Shown here: in pieces, positions 52,759 through 62,249 of the stretch
Layout of the letters: every line of letters begins with the position of its first letter
Position numbering within the stretch: the stretch's first letter is position 1
Assembly (NCBI GenBank): GCA_025559845.1
Contig: CP048470.1
Location: 747,501-811,500, forward strand
Direction of reading: 5' to 3'
DNA length: 64,000 nucleotides
Source: Agrobacterium tumefaciens
GTDB lineage: Bacteria; Pseudomonadota; Alphaproteobacteria; Rhizobiales; Rhizobiaceae
Notes under the pieces: model-generated
Database searches by the model: none
Told to the model about the DNA's origin: nothing
Seen by the model: only the letters and a program-made list of their open reading frames with translations
Position numbers and translations under genes: made by a program

Positions 52759-53448
52759 TTACCGTCGCACCGGCACCTGCGCTTCGACGATACCGAAGCA
52801 GCGGGCGATGATAGCGGTGAGGATGAGATAAAAAACAGTGACAACGAGCAGAGGCTCGTAGACCAGCAACGTGTCCTGGCGCACCTTGTAGGCGACAGCG
52901 TAGAGATCCATGACCGTGACCGTGAAGGCAAGCGGCGTAGCCTTCAACTGCATCACGACCTCCCCTGCGATGGTCGGCAGAGCGGTGCGGATCGCCCGAG
53001 GCAACCAGATGCGACGAGCAAGGGTGAACCGGCTCATGCCAAAAGCTCTGCCTGCCTCAAGCTCCCCTTTCGGCACGCCCAGAAGTGCACCTCGCAGGAC
53101 CTCGGCCTCATAGGCGGCATAGTTCAGCGTGAAGCTGACCGCCGCAAAGAAAAAGCCTTCCCGAAGCACAGGCCATAGAAAACTCTGCCGAAGACCCGGG
53201 ATCATGGGCAACAGCGAACCGACGCCATAATAGAGCAGCCATAGCTGGATCAAGAGCGGCGTCCCGCGAAAGAACGTACAGTACGCTCGCGCCATAAGCT
53301 TCGTCAGCCTGCCACCGCTGATTTGTGCGAATGCAAGACCGATAGCGAGGATAAAACCGAGGCTGACGGAAATGGCCAACAGGCAGATCGTCTGCCATGC
53401 TCCGCTTACAAGAAGCGGCCAGTATTTTGCGATCCAGGAGAAATCCAT
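52759..53448 (-). CDS. Polar amino acid ABC importer permease (HisM-like)
   Basis: 229 residues, about five membrane helices (WQTICLLAISVSLGFILAIG near the start). The EAA loop region reads EAGRAFGMSRFTLARRIWLP, and VSFTLNYAAYEAEVLRGALL is the conserved HisM/HisQ segment. Pairs with the other permease encoded 9 bp upstream. Confidence 0.94.
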   Translation of the reverse strand: MDFSWIAKYWPLLVSGAWQTICLLAISVSLGFILAIGLAFAQISGGRLTKLMARAYCTFFRGTPLLIQLWLLYYGVGSLLPMIPGLRQSFLWPVLREGFFFAAVSFTLNYAAYEAEVLRGALLGVPKGELEAGRAFGMSRFTLARRIWLPRAIRTALPTIAGEVVMQLKATPLAFTVTVMDLYAVAYKVRQDTLLVYEPLLVVTVFYLILTAIIARCFGIVEAQVPVRR

Positions 53449-53457
53449 TACCTCACC

Positions 53458-54180
53458 TCATGCCAAGGCTGGCTGACCACGGCGAACATGCCGCTCGATC
53501 AGCTTGAAGATGGCATTGGAGACAAGTGTGATTGCCAGATACATCACCGCTGCGGCCATGAAGAACAGAAAATATTGCTTCGTGCTGGCACCGGCAAGGC
53601 GGGTTGCGAGTGCGAGCTCCTGATATCCGACAACGGCGACGAGTGCACTGTCCTTTGTCACCGAAAGCCAGAGATTGGAGAGCCCCGGCAGGGCATTTGG
53701 CAACATTGCCGGCAGGACGACGCGCCGAAACCGCAAGAATGGCGACATGCCGAATGCTCTGGCGGCCTCAATCTGGCCCGCGGGGATCGCAAGGATCGCC
53801 CCGCGCAGCACCTCCGTCATATAAGCGCCCTGAACGAAACCCAGCACGGCAACCGCAGCGACAAAGCCGTTGACCTCCAGCGGCGGCAAACCTGCCAGTT
53901 GCAGGAAACGGTTTAGACCATCCGTGCCGGCATAATAGAGCCCGACGATGAGAATGAGTTCGGGAACTGACCGGATAAGCGTCGTGTAGAGATTGAGGAC
54001 GACACCGATCGGCCTGTTACCAGAGAGCTTACCAAGCGCACCGGTCAAGCCGATGACGATGCCGATAACATAGGCCCCGGCCGAAATGGCAAGCGTTGCG
54101 AGCGCACCTGTCAACAGAGTGCCACCCCATCCCGGAGGATAGGGGGACAAAAGCTGCAACATGTTTTCAAAGCTTGCCAT
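53458..54180 (-). CDS. Polar amino acid ABC importer permease (HisQ-like)
   Basis: 240 residues, about five membrane helices. Conserved segments are LIRSVPELILIVGLYYAGTD, GAYMTEVLRGAILAIPAGQI and the EAA loop ARAFGMSPFLRFRRVVLP. It forms a heterodimeric channel with its neighbour. 18 bp separate it from the binding protein gene. Confidence 0.94.
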   Translation of the reverse strand: MASFENMLQLLSPYPPGWGGTLLTGALATLAISAGAYVIGIVIGLTGALGKLSGNRPIGVVLNLYTTLIRSVPELILIVGLYYAGTDGLNRFLQLAGLPPLEVNGFVAAVAVLGFVQGAYMTEVLRGAILAIPAGQIEAARAFGMSPFLRFRRVVLPAMLPNALPGLSNLWLSVTKDSALVAVVGYQELALATRLAGASTKQYFLFFMAAAVMYLAITLVSNAIFKLIERHVRRGQPALA

Positions 54181-54198
54181 CTGCGGAAACCGACCGGA

Positions 54199-54972
54199 TT
54201 ACTTTGCGCCGTAGATATCGAAGCTGAAGTATTTCGCGGTAATCTCGTCATATTTGCCGCTGGCGCGGACAGCAGCGATCGCAGCATTCAACTTCTGCTT
54301 CAATTCCGCATCGTCCTTACGCAGGCCGCCCGAAACGCCAAGTCCCAGAATTTCCGGATCATCAGCGACATTGCCCGCATCCGCGCAGCAATCCTTGCCG
54401 GCATCGCTCTTGATGAATGCATCCAACACAAGCGAGTCACCGAAAACGTAGTCGATGCGGCCGGCAGCCAGATCCTGGAAGGCTTCATCAAGCGTCTGAT
54501 AGGTCTTCTCGTCGGCGACATCCTTGAAATATTTCGCGTAGTAGGCGGACTGGACCGTCGCTACCTGAATGCCAATTGTCTTGCCCTTAACATCGTCAGC
54601 TGTTGCACCCGGCTTGCCATCTTTGGCACCGATCAACTTGCTTGGGGTATTGTAGTACTTGTCGGTGAAATCGATGACTTTCTGGCGTTCGGCCGTGTTG
54701 GACATCGAAGACCAGATGACGTCGAATTTTTTGCTTTCCAAGGCCGGAATGAGACCATCCCAGGAGAGTGCGACGATGGAGCATTTCTCCTTCATTTCGG
54801 CGCAGACAGCATCCATCAGATCGATTTCCCAGCCCTGCCACTTGCCACTGGCATCCTGTGCGAAGAATGGCGGATAGCTCTCGTTCATGACGCCGAAGCG
54901 GACGTCGGCACTGGCGGAAAATGCAGACAGTGCGAAAGCCGTACCGGCCAGCAAAGAGGCTAGGAATTTCAT
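54199..54972 (-). CDS. Polar amino acid-binding periplasmic protein (HisJ/ArgT-like)
   Basis: 257 residues. The signal peptide of about 22 residues ends in SAFSASA. The mature protein starts VRFGVMNESYPPFF and contains GWEIDLMDAVCAEM and WDGLIPALESKKFDVIWSSM, all characteristic of the SBP_bac_3 family. The usual FDPL after SYPPF is QDAS. Two adjacent Cys (DCCAD) are unusual and may pair with the CAEMKEKC segment. It provides the import specificity of the operon that ends in mmuM. Confidence 0.94.
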   Translation of the reverse strand: MKFLASLLAGTAFALSAFSASADVRFGVMNESYPPFFAQDASGKWQGWEIDLMDAVCAEMKEKCSIVALSWDGLIPALESKKFDVIWSSMSNTAERQKVIDFTDKYYNTPSKLIGAKDGKPGATADDVKGKTIGIQVATVQSAYYAKYFKDVADEKTYQTLDEAFQDLAAGRIDYVFGDSLVLDAFIKSDAGKDCCADAGNVADDPEILGLGVSGGLRKDDAELKQKLNAAIAAVRASGKYDEITAKYFSFDIYGAK

Positions 54973-54994
54973 TTCAATCTCCTGTTACGAAAAA

Positions 54995-55774
54995 TCAGTT
55001 GGTTAGCGCGCCGGTAAACTCTCGTGCTCTGGCACTGGCGGGATTTCCGAAGACCTGTTCTGGTGGCCCCTCTTCCTCCACGCGCCCCTGATGCAAGAAC
55101 ATGACATGGCTGGAAACATCACGGGCAAATCGCATCTCGTGCGTAACCAGCAACATTGTGCGCCCTTCTTCTGCAAGCTCGCGGATCACCTTCAACACCT
55201 CGCCGACCAGTTCAGGATCAAGTGCCGAGGTCGGCTCATCAAAGAGCATCACCGCAGGCTCTACACAAAGGGCACGGGCAATGGCGGCACGTTGCTGCTG
55301 CCCGCCGGAGAGGAACGCCGGATAGGCATGCCGTTTTTCGTACAATCCAACTTTGTGCAGGAGGGCTTCAGCTTTCTCGATGGCTTCGGCACGTTTTACG
55401 CCCATGACATGCACCGGCGCTTCGATGATGTTTTCGAGGACCGTGCGGTGAGCCCATAAATTGAAGTTCTGGAACACCATGCCAAGCCCGGTGCGCAGAC
55501 GTTCAACCTGCCGCCAGCTTTGCGGTGTGGTTTTGCCATCGCGACCACGCTTGAGCATAATCTCCTCGCCATTCACGATCACCCGCCCTTGATCGGGGAT
55601 TTCGAGAAAGTTTATGCATCTGAGAAACGTGCTCTTGCCGGAACCGGAAGAGCCTATGATTGAGATCACATCGCCTTTGTGGGCACGCAGAGAAATACCC
55701 TTGAGAACCTCGTGGCTGCCAAAACTCTTGTGGATGTCATCCACAGCGAGGGCGCAAGGAACTTCAACGGTCAT
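54995..55774 (-). CDS. Polar amino acid ABC importer ATP-binding protein (HisP/GlnQ-like)
   Basis: The start is ATG 55774; the longer open frame to 55888 has 38 residues outside the family. 259 residues: Walker A IGSSGSGKST, Q-loop MVFQNFNLWAH, signature LSGGQQQRAAIARAL, Walker B VMLFDEPTSALDPEL and LLVTHEMRFARDV, in the HisP order. The first gene of the five-gene operon running to mmuM. Confidence 0.95.
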   Translation of the reverse strand: MTVEVPCALAVDDIHKSFGSHEVLKGISLRAHKGDVISIIGSSGSGKSTFLRCINFLEIPDQGRVIVNGEEIMLKRGRDGKTTPQSWRQVERLRTGLGMVFQNFNLWAHRTVLENIIEAPVHVMGVKRAEAIEKAEALLHKVGLYEKRHAYPAFLSGGQQQRAAIARALCVEPAVMLFDEPTSALDPELVGEVLKVIRELAEEGRTMLLVTHEMRFARDVSSHVMFLHQGRVEEEGPPEQVFGNPASARAREFTGALTN

Positions 55775-56011
55775 CAAACGGTCCTGACAAATCAATCGGC
55801 GGGAAGATGTACCAAGAAGTACATTTGCTGACGCGGAAATAACCGCTCTATTGCAGGACCGAAAGGAAAAATCGTTCCAGTTCGTCAAAAAGACAGAGAT
55901 TTACCATTGATCGCAAAGCTCAACGGACGCTTGATGGCACACCAGCTTCATTTGGAATGCCATTTCAGTGCGCGTGGGGCGCTTGCGATGGGAGGCTATT
56001 GTGAGCGCAAA

Positions 56012-56314
56012 TCAATAAGGTGATTTGCACTCAACGCGCACGCCGGTCTTATCTGCGTAGGTGTTGTCACTGGCATGGTATGACATGAAACGCGATGCGC
56101 ACCATTTCACGTGCTGGATTTCTTCAGGCGACAGAAGCAGGCCATCAGCCTGACCGGCGCCGCTATTGTCTGTCGCAAAGGACGCGACACCACTTGGTCG
56201 CAGATCACTGTTGCGTTGCTCGGGCATCTGGAACGCGTGAGCAACGCCAATCGAGGCGGCCAGAATTGTCCCGGTGATGGCAAGTGTTGCGATCGATTTC
56301 TGCAGCTTAAACAT
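56012..56314 (-). CDS. BA14K family secreted protein
   Basis: 100 residues from ATG 56314 (MFKLQKSIATL); ATG 56326 adds four residues and is less typical. A signal peptide ends near GVAHA. The C-terminal BA14K signature is VKWCASRFMSYHASDNTYAD with VRVECKSPY at the end. It lacks the His-rich segment of the other BA14K protein at 29521. A hairpin GCAAATCA/TGATTTGC (56007-56028) spans the stop codon. Confidence 0.88.
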   Translation of the reverse strand: MFKLQKSIATLAITGTILAASIGVAHAFQMPEQRNSDLRPSGVASFATDNSGAGQADGLLLSPEEIQHVKWCASRFMSYHASDNTYADKTGVRVECKSPY

Positions 56315-56726
56315 TGCTTCGTCCAATCGTTTGTTCGCTGAAAGAACGTATTCGCCCGGGAATACGTTCCATTTTCCAGAAATCCTGCATCATCCGGCTG
56401 CGCTATATTCGGGATATGGACGGGTCGCGACAAAGCTGACTGCGGGGAATGTCTGGCGAACAGGACGGCATATGTCACGACATGGAAAGGCCCTGAACTG
56501 CGGATCGCGGTTCGTGTGTTCGAGCGGATGTGTCGAGGATTGTGGTCGCTTTCGCGCATACTTGCGAGACGGTCGCGCTTGGTTTAATGAAGGCTCTCAC
56601 TGTCCAGCATCGAGTTGGACACGTAAGCGTTAACGTCACTCAACGCGTATGATCGAACGGCTTTGCGGCTTCGATCTGCGCGACTGTGTCCTGCGGATCG
56701 AGCTCGATAAGCCTCTGTAGGACAAG
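56315..56726. other. Intergenic region with no recognised gene
   Basis: 412 bp. Open frames on both strands lack ribosome sites and family similarity. It must hold the BA14K promoter and that of the siderophore-interacting gene; no convincing Fur box was identified by eye. Confidence 0.4.
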
Positions 56727-57494
56727 ATGGATAACAATAACACCCAACCTGTTTCAGCCCCAAGCATCGAGCGGGTCCGCCACGAGCTGCGTCGCCGGCT
56801 CCTTACCGTTGAAACCGTCGTCGACATCACCCCGGGAATGCGTCGTATCGTTCTTCGCGGAGACGACCTTTCCGATTTCACAAGCCTTGCACCTGACGAT
56901 CACATCAAGGTCTTCGTTTCCGGACCAGATGGCGCCGACGAGAAGCGTGATTACACCCCTCGACGATATGATGTTGCCGCCCGCAGCCTGACGATCGATT
57001 TCGCACTGCATGAGGCCGGCCCGGCAACGCAATGGGCGATCGACGCCATTCCCGGCGCCGCGCTTGAAATTGGTGGGCCACGCGGCTCTGCCGTATTCTC
57101 CGAGACGGTAAAACGCTGGCTCCTCGTCGGGGACGAAACGGCCCTTCCCGCAATTGGCCGCCGCATTGAAGAAAGCAGCTCCGAAACTGTCATCACCATG
57201 ATTGGTGCGGTTGCGGGGCCACAGGAAGAGCAGTCTTTCACGAGCGAAGCGCAAGTTGAGGCACATTGGGTCCATCGCCCCCTCTCCGAAGCCGATGATC
57301 CCGCACCTGTCATTGCCGCATTGAATGGGATCGAGATTGTGCCAGATACGCTCGTTTGGGTCGCCGCCGAAGCCAAAGTCGTCCGTGCAGTCCGTGCCTA
57401 CCTGACTGATGAGCGAGCCTACCCTCTGACCTGGATCAAGGCCTCAGGTTACTGGACGAAGGGCAAGGCCGACACGACCGAAAAGTTCGCCTGA
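56727..57494 (+). CDS. Siderophore-interacting protein (SIP, ViuB-like FAD-dependent ferric reductase)
   Basis: 255 residues. The N-terminal ferredoxin-reductase beta barrel includes MRRIVLRGDDLSDF and DHIKVFVSG, then KRDYTPRRYD, the FAD-binding RxYT motif. The NAD(P)-domain has LLVGDETALPAIGRRIEE, and the C-terminal YWTKGKADTTEKFA contains the conserved YWxxG. Such proteins release iron from ferric siderophores by reduction in the cytoplasm. No siderophore receptor or ABC genes are nearby. Confidence 0.93.
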   Translation: MDNNNTQPVSAPSIERVRHELRRRLLTVETVVDITPGMRRIVLRGDDLSDFTSLAPDDHIKVFVSGPDGADEKRDYTPRRYDVAARSLTIDFALHEAGPATQWAIDAIPGAALEIGGPRGSAVFSETVKRWLLVGDETALPAIGRRIEESSSETVITMIGAVAGPQEEQSFTSEAQVEAHWVHRPLSEADDPAPVIAALNGIEIVPDTLVWVAAEAKVVRAVRAYLTDERAYPLTWIKASGYWTKGKADTTEKFA

Positions 57495-57585
57495 GCCCTG
57501 AACAGAAGCAGCATTCACCCAACAATGTGGGAAGCATCATGTCGGAGATCGCAATCAAATGCGATCTTCCGACCAGAATGGCCTT

Positions 57586-58350
57586 TCAGCCTTGGGCGGG
57601 TATTTGCAACTCCTCAGAAGATGGCGACCTGGAAAATTGCGATCGAAGTGTCTCCGACGCAGTCAGGCTTTTCCTGTCAGACGCGAACTCACCACCCTGA
57701 TAATTCACGAGCAGGCTGAAGAGACCGTCGCGAAGCGTGAGTTCTGGTTGAAGCAATCTCTGAGCTTTTTCGCTGACAAACCCGCGGGTGGCTGCGAGCG
57801 CCGATTTCGTTGTGCCTTCAACCATGACGATGACGTTCAAGGTGTCAGGGTCCGTGACGTCTGCCTGCTCGAACACCTCGTACGGTTGGTTCGGTTCGGC
57901 GATAACAATACGAAAACCGAGGATACGCCCCGATCGCGTCAGTTCCTCCAGAACCTTCGCCAGCGTTTGCGAAGCCGCTGGCGCCTGCAGCCGTCCAACG
58001 GAATAAGCCTGTGCGATCAAGCCACCACCGACACCGTTACCGCCATGGGTAAAGCTGATGCCAGGGATGCGAAGTACATTGCGAAAATGCTGCCGCATCG
58101 AAAGTGACCAGTCCGTTGGCTGCCGGACGAGCTCGAGATAGGCAGGCTGTTCCAGCACCTCAAGATTATCGAGCGCATAGAGCGTGAAATAACGATTATC
58201 CGGTTTTGAGAAATCGGCATAACGACGCGCCCATAACATGCCTGGCGTTGTCAGGCGTTCGGGCACGTGCTCGAAGGTGTGCCAAACCTCATATTCCTCC
58301 GTCAGTGTTGCCGGATAATCGTTCCAGAGGGCTAGGAAAGCAGCGCTCAT
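57586..58350 (-). CDS. Hypothetical protein with dimeric alpha/beta barrel features
   Basis: 254 residues. The N-terminal half has EYEVWHTFEHVPERLTTPGM and RYFTLYALDNLEVLEQPAY, a His/Glu pattern seen in EthD-like dimeric alpha/beta barrel proteins; the second half repeats a similar fold pattern (IVIAEPNQPYEVFEQAD). No catalytic assignment is possible. Its start overlaps the dehydrogenase stop by 4 bp (ATGA), so it belongs to the downstream end of the 64.0-57.6 kb operon and likely acts in the same pathway. Confidence 0.8.
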   Translation of the reverse strand: MSAAFLALWNDYPATLTEEYEVWHTFEHVPERLTTPGMLWARRYADFSKPDNRYFTLYALDNLEVLEQPAYLELVRQPTDWSLSMRQHFRNVLRIPGISFTHGGNGVGGGLIAQAYSVGRLQAPAASQTLAKVLEELTRSGRILGFRIVIAEPNQPYEVFEQADVTDPDTLNVIVMVEGTTKSALAATRGFVSEKAQRLLQPELTLRDGLFSLLVNYQGGEFASDRKSLTASETLRSQFSRSPSSEELQIPAQG

Positions 58351-59387
58351 GAAGGCTCCCTGATCTGAAGCATGACCTTCGAGGCAAGACGCTGATGCGA
58401 GACACTGAAGCCCTCAAGGGCTGAACCAAGTGAGAAGCGGTGCGATATCAGCTTTCGCATGACATCCTGATGGTCATTCAAAAATGCAATCGTGGCATCC
58501 CAATCTTGCGCACTGGCGCGATAAGAACCACGGATCTGCTGATGCATCCTTACAAGCTGTGTGAGGTTGATTTCGGCTGGTCGCGGATGGATACCGACAA
58601 CCGTGAAGATTCCGCGTTTCTTGAGAAAGGGCAGCGTGGCATTGACCAGGGCTGGCACACCGGCCGCCTCGATGATCGCGTCAAAGGGCTGATGTTCCGA
58701 AAGCGCGCGGTCGAGGGGCGTTTCTTTTCCGTCAATGAGAAAGTCGAAACCGAGGCTTCGCAGAAGCTCGAGCCTTGGGCGATCATCCCGCCCGGCAATC
58801 ACGACCTTTGCCCCGCGGCTGCGCGCCAGAATAGCAATACCCTGGCCGATGAAGCCCGGGCCGAGCACAAGAATGGTCTGGCCGTCACGAACCTCTGCGG
58901 TATTCACGGCCTCGAGGCAAACCGTCATTGGTTCTGTCAGTGCCGCGATCTCCATGTCGAGACTGTCGGGCAAAAGGTGGCAATTCCTGGCCGGCGCACA
59001 GACGAAGGGGGCGAACGCCCCACTACGGCCAATGCCGATCCCCTTGCGATTGCTGCAATCATCGTCGTGGCCGGCAAGGCACGCGGCACAATGGCCGCAG
59101 GTGGTAGAGGGGCGGACGGTGACACGTTGGCCAATCAGACCTCTCGCCACATCAGGGCCAACCTCATCAATGACGCCGGAAAACTCATGACCGAGCGTCA
59201 CGGGCATGGCGCTCTGCATGCTTTCATAACCGGGCGTCCATTCGGCAATATGCAGATCCGTGCCGCATATCCCGGCAGCCTCCACCCTGATCAACACCTC
59301 ACCTTCGGGAGGTGCCGATGGGATCTCAACATCGCGAAACTCCAGACCCGCTTCAGGACGAACCTTCTGCAATGCCAGCATTGTCAT
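58347..59387 (-). CDS. Zinc-dependent alcohol dehydrogenase (MDR family)
   Basis: The start is ATG 59387 (MTMLALQKVRPEAGLEF); upstream residues to 59438 are not family-like. 346 residues. Catalytic zinc ligands lie in AGICGTDLHIAEW and LGHEFSGVIDEVG; structural zinc cysteines lie in CGHCAACLAGHDDDC; the Rossmann motif is LVLGPGFIGQGIAILARSRG. It oxidises a secondary alcohol or polyol with NAD(P). It is 34 bp downstream of the permease gene and coupled to the unknown barrel protein. Confidence 0.93.
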   Translation of the reverse strand: MTMLALQKVRPEAGLEFRDVEIPSAPPEGEVLIRVEAAGICGTDLHIAEWTPGYESMQSAMPVTLGHEFSGVIDEVGPDVARGLIGQRVTVRPSTTCGHCAACLAGHDDDCSNRKGIGIGRSGAFAPFVCAPARNCHLLPDSLDMEIAALTEPMTVCLEAVNTAEVRDGQTILVLGPGFIGQGIAILARSRGAKVVIAGRDDRPRLELLRSLGFDFLIDGKETPLDRALSEHQPFDAIIEAAGVPALVNATLPFLKKRGIFTVVGIHPRPAEINLTQLVRMHQQIRGSYRASAQDWDATIAFLNDHQDVMRKLISHRFSLGSALEGFSVSHQRLASKVMLQIREPS

Positions 59388-59421
59388 GTCTCCAGCGTTA
59401 TTTGGGTAAGAGTGCGCGGCA

Positions 59422-60276
59422 TTAGCCGCGCCATCCAAGAAAGCGCCGTTCGATCAGTCCGATCACATAACTCACGATAAGCCCCATCACCGACAGAATG
59501 GTCACGCCTGCAAAAAGCTTTTCCAGGTCGTAGAGCGAACCGGCTTCGAGAATGTAAGAACCCACACCATATTGGGCACCGAGCATTTCCGCCGCAACGA
59601 GGAGGATAATGGCAATCGAGATCGAGACCCGCAAACCTGAGAGGATCGCGGGAAATGCACCGGGCAATACGATCTTTCGGACAATTGACCACCACGACAA
59701 ACCAAAGCTTTGCCCCATGCGGATCAGCGAACGATCGACATTGTCGACCGCGCCATAGGTCGCAACAACGGTCGGCGTAAAGGTCCCGAAGGCGATCAGC
59801 ATGTATTTCGACATTTCATCAATGCCGAACCAGATGACGAAAAGCGGCAAAAGGGCAATTTTCGGGATTGGAAAGAGCGCAGCAACCAAGGGCACGAGGC
59901 CGGCGCGAACGTGACTGAACAGGCCAATCATGACGCCAACCATGACGCCGAAGGAAATCCCAAGGCAAGCACCAACAAACAGGCGCTGCAGCGAAGGCAG
60001 CAGGTGCTTCCACAAAAGCCCCGTATTCCAGAGCTGGATGAATGTTTCCACAACCGCGGACGGTCGCGGCAATGTCAGGCTCGAGATGATCCCTGTTCTT
60101 GTACCGATTTCGGCAAGGGCAATCAGGACGACGAAAAGAAGGATCGCGATGCCGCGGACCGGTGTTGGTGCAAAACCGCCGCCGCGGAACTGAACGGCAC
60201 GCACCTCCTTCTCCGAAGGATTGGCGATCTTATCCTGGATCGGAATTGAATTCGAGATTGAGGCTACATCAGACAT
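59422..60276 (-). CDS. ABC importer permease (NitT/TauT type)
   Basis: The start ATG 60276 overlaps the ATPase gene end by 8 bp; the longer open frame lies in that gene. 284 residues with about six membrane helices (GIAILLFVVLIALAEIGTRT first). The EAA loop is IRMGQSFGLSWWSIVRKIVL. N-terminal 40 residues are hydrophilic, longer than in most relatives. Confidence 0.94.
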   Translation of the reverse strand: MSDVASISNSIPIQDKIANPSEKEVRAVQFRGGGFAPTPVRGIAILLFVVLIALAEIGTRTGIISSLTLPRPSAVVETFIQLWNTGLLWKHLLPSLQRLFVGACLGISFGVMVGVMIGLFSHVRAGLVPLVAALFPIPKIALLPLFVIWFGIDEMSKYMLIAFGTFTPTVVATYGAVDNVDRSLIRMGQSFGLSWWSIVRKIVLPGAFPAILSGLRVSISIAIILLVAAEMLGAQYGVGSYILEAGSLYDLEKLFAGVTILSVMGLIVSYVIGLIERRFLGWRG

Positions 60277-61036
60277 TGACCAACTCCTTGTCGGCGGCCA
60301 TCGCTTCTTCGCGCATAAGCGCCCAAAGTTGCTTCTGCTTTTCTTCAAGCAACGGATCGCCGAGCTGTCGTTCACTCAGCGGAATGTCGATATCGACGAT
60401 CTCACGAATGCGGCCGGGACGACGTGATAGAACAACGACACGGTGCCCGAGACGCACGGCCTCATTGAGGTTGTGCGTCACATAGACAGAGGTGAAGGGT
60501 TGCCGCGTCCAGAGCGATACGAGATCGTCCATCAGGAGTTCACGCGTCTGGCTGTCAAGCGCTGACAAGGGCTCATCCATCAGCATCACCGCTGGACGCA
60601 CGGCAAGCGCCCGGCTGATGGCAACGCGCTGGCGCATGCCGCCGGATAGCTGCTTGGGAAGTGCCTTTCGAAACTCGGAAAGGCGTGTCCGCTCCAGAAC
60701 ATCGGTGACGATATCGTTCATTTCGCCGCTGCTGAGGCCATGGTCTTCCAGCACCAGCTTGATGTTGCCTTCAACGCTGCGCCAGGGCAGCAAGGCGAAA
60801 TGCTGGAAAACATAGGTCAACGGGTTTAGGGAGCCTGCCGGTGGCTTGCCGACCTGCAGGACCTGGCCGGAGGTCGGCCGCTCCAGTCCGCCAAGGAAGC
60901 GAAGGAGCGTCGATTTCCCACAGCCCGACGGACCGATAAGACAGATGATCTGGCCTTGCGGGATATCGAGAGAAATGTCCTTCAGGACCTCGACGGCACC
61001 GTAATAATGGCTGATGTTTTCGATTTTCAGGTCCAT
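60269..61036 (-). CDS. ABC importer ATP-binding protein (NitT/TauT type)
   Basis: 255 residues: Walker A GPSGCGKST, signature LSGGMRQRVAISRAL, Walker B VMLMDEPLSALD and VYVTHNLNEAVRL, as in SsuB/TauB. It is followed immediately by the overlapping permease gene. The gap to the binding protein has a small hairpin GGAGGC/GCCTCC (61052-61070). Confidence 0.95.
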   Translation of the reverse strand: MDLKIENISHYYGAVEVLKDISLDIPQGQIICLIGPSGCGKSTLLRFLGGLERPTSGQVLQVGKPPAGSLNPLTYVFQHFALLPWRSVEGNIKLVLEDHGLSSGEMNDIVTDVLERTRLSEFRKALPKQLSGGMRQRVAISRALAVRPAVMLMDEPLSALDSQTRELLMDDLVSLWTRQPFTSVYVTHNLNEAVRLGHRVVVLSRRPGRIREIVDIDIPLSERQLGDPLLEEKQKQLWALMREEAMAADKELVNV

Positions 61037-61090
61037 GAGAGCCCTCCGGAGGGAGGCCTCTTCAGCCTCCGTACGATGATTGGCGATCGA

Positions 61091-62113
61091 TCAGATCGTC
61101 TTGACGTAGGACGTATCGAACAGTTGTTCGTTCGTGACGGCATCCTTGACCATGCCTTCCGCCTTCATCCACTCGACCTGTTCGCTGCAGCTTTCGACTG
61201 AGAGCGCAAGATCCTTGTTGATGCGCATCGCACCATCAATCAGGTTGCGCCTTGCCTCTTCGAAGGGGCTATCGCTTTCGACATATTTATGAACGATGCG
61301 GGCCAGATCTTCGCGCACAGCATCATCGGTGGTCTTGTCGACAAAGGCTGCATTGTAATCGGCAATGGCACGGGAATAGGCCTTGACGAAGGCTTCGGTC
61401 ACAGCCCGCTCATCCGTGGCATTCTTGGTCGAGGTGAAGGCCGTGGTGACCTGGTAATTCGGTGCATAGTCAGAAACGAGACCGATCTGCTTGGCTGCAC
61501 CATCGCGGATCAACTTCTTGGCAACGTTGGGCTGGATCGCCCAGGCATCGATCTGGCCTGTCGAGATCGCACCCACAATGGCGCCAAGCTTCTGCAGCGG
61601 GCGCAACTGGATGTCGGACACCGGGATGTTGTTGGCCTTGGCAATCTTGTAGGCCATGAAGTGGAACGACGAACCGGCCGTTGTGATCCCAAAGGTCTTG
61701 CCCGCAAGCTTGGATGCCTCCGTCAGGCCTGCGTCATAAGCCTTGTTGGATGCAAGAATGATCGCGCCAACCGTGCCCTTCTCTTCCGTCAGTGCACCAC
61801 CGATGACCTTGATGGCGCCCTTCTGTGCGAGGCTGACAAGACCGCCAGTAATGGATGTCACACCAAAATCCGCGTCCCCGGACGCGATGGCCACCGACAT
61901 CGGCTGAGCTGCTTCAAAGAACTTGAGCTCGATATCGAGGCCCGCTTCCTTGAAGTATCCTCGCTCAAAGGCAATAAAGCTCGGCGCATGGCTGGCGAGA
62001 TGAAGGACGGCTAGATTTCGCGTGCTGGCGCGGGCAGGTAGTCCAAACGCTGCGGTCGCGCATGTTGCGCCCATGCCGATTAGCGCCTGACGGCGCGTCA
62101 AAGAAAAATTCAT
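61091..62113 (-). CDS. ABC importer substrate-binding protein (NitT/TauT type), Tat-type signal
   Basis: The start is the ATG at 62113 encoding MNFSLTRRQALIGMGATCAT; the RR suggests Tat export, with cleavage near LPARA. 340 residues. FIAFERGYFKEAGLDIELKF and DADFGVTSITGGLVSLAQ are NMT1/SsuA-like blocks. The rest differs from known taurine or sulfonate proteins. In this operon the ligand may be the precursor handled by the hydrolase and dehydrogenase (inference). Confidence 0.92.
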   Translation of the reverse strand: MNFSLTRRQALIGMGATCATAAFGLPARASTRNLAVLHLASHAPSFIAFERGYFKEAGLDIELKFFEAAQPMSVAIASGDADFGVTSITGGLVSLAQKGAIKVIGGALTEEKGTVGAIILASNKAYDAGLTEASKLAGKTFGITTAGSSFHFMAYKIAKANNIPVSDIQLRPLQKLGAIVGAISTGQIDAWAIQPNVAKKLIRDGAAKQIGLVSDYAPNYQVTTAFTSTKNATDERAVTEAFVKAYSRAIADYNAAFVDKTTDDAVREDLARIVHKYVESDSPFEEARRNLIDGAMRINKDLALSVESCSEQVEWMKAEGMVKDAVTNEQLFDTSYVKTI

Positions 62114-62249
62114 CTGGTTGTCTCCAATCCTCAACGCCTCCTCCGGCGTCACAGGACCTGTTTGCCATCCACGCGGCAGGAAGACAACGAACAATAGTTA
62201 TGCTTCTCATGCCCTGAAGGCATGATGCAACCCACAAGCGGTATGGCGA

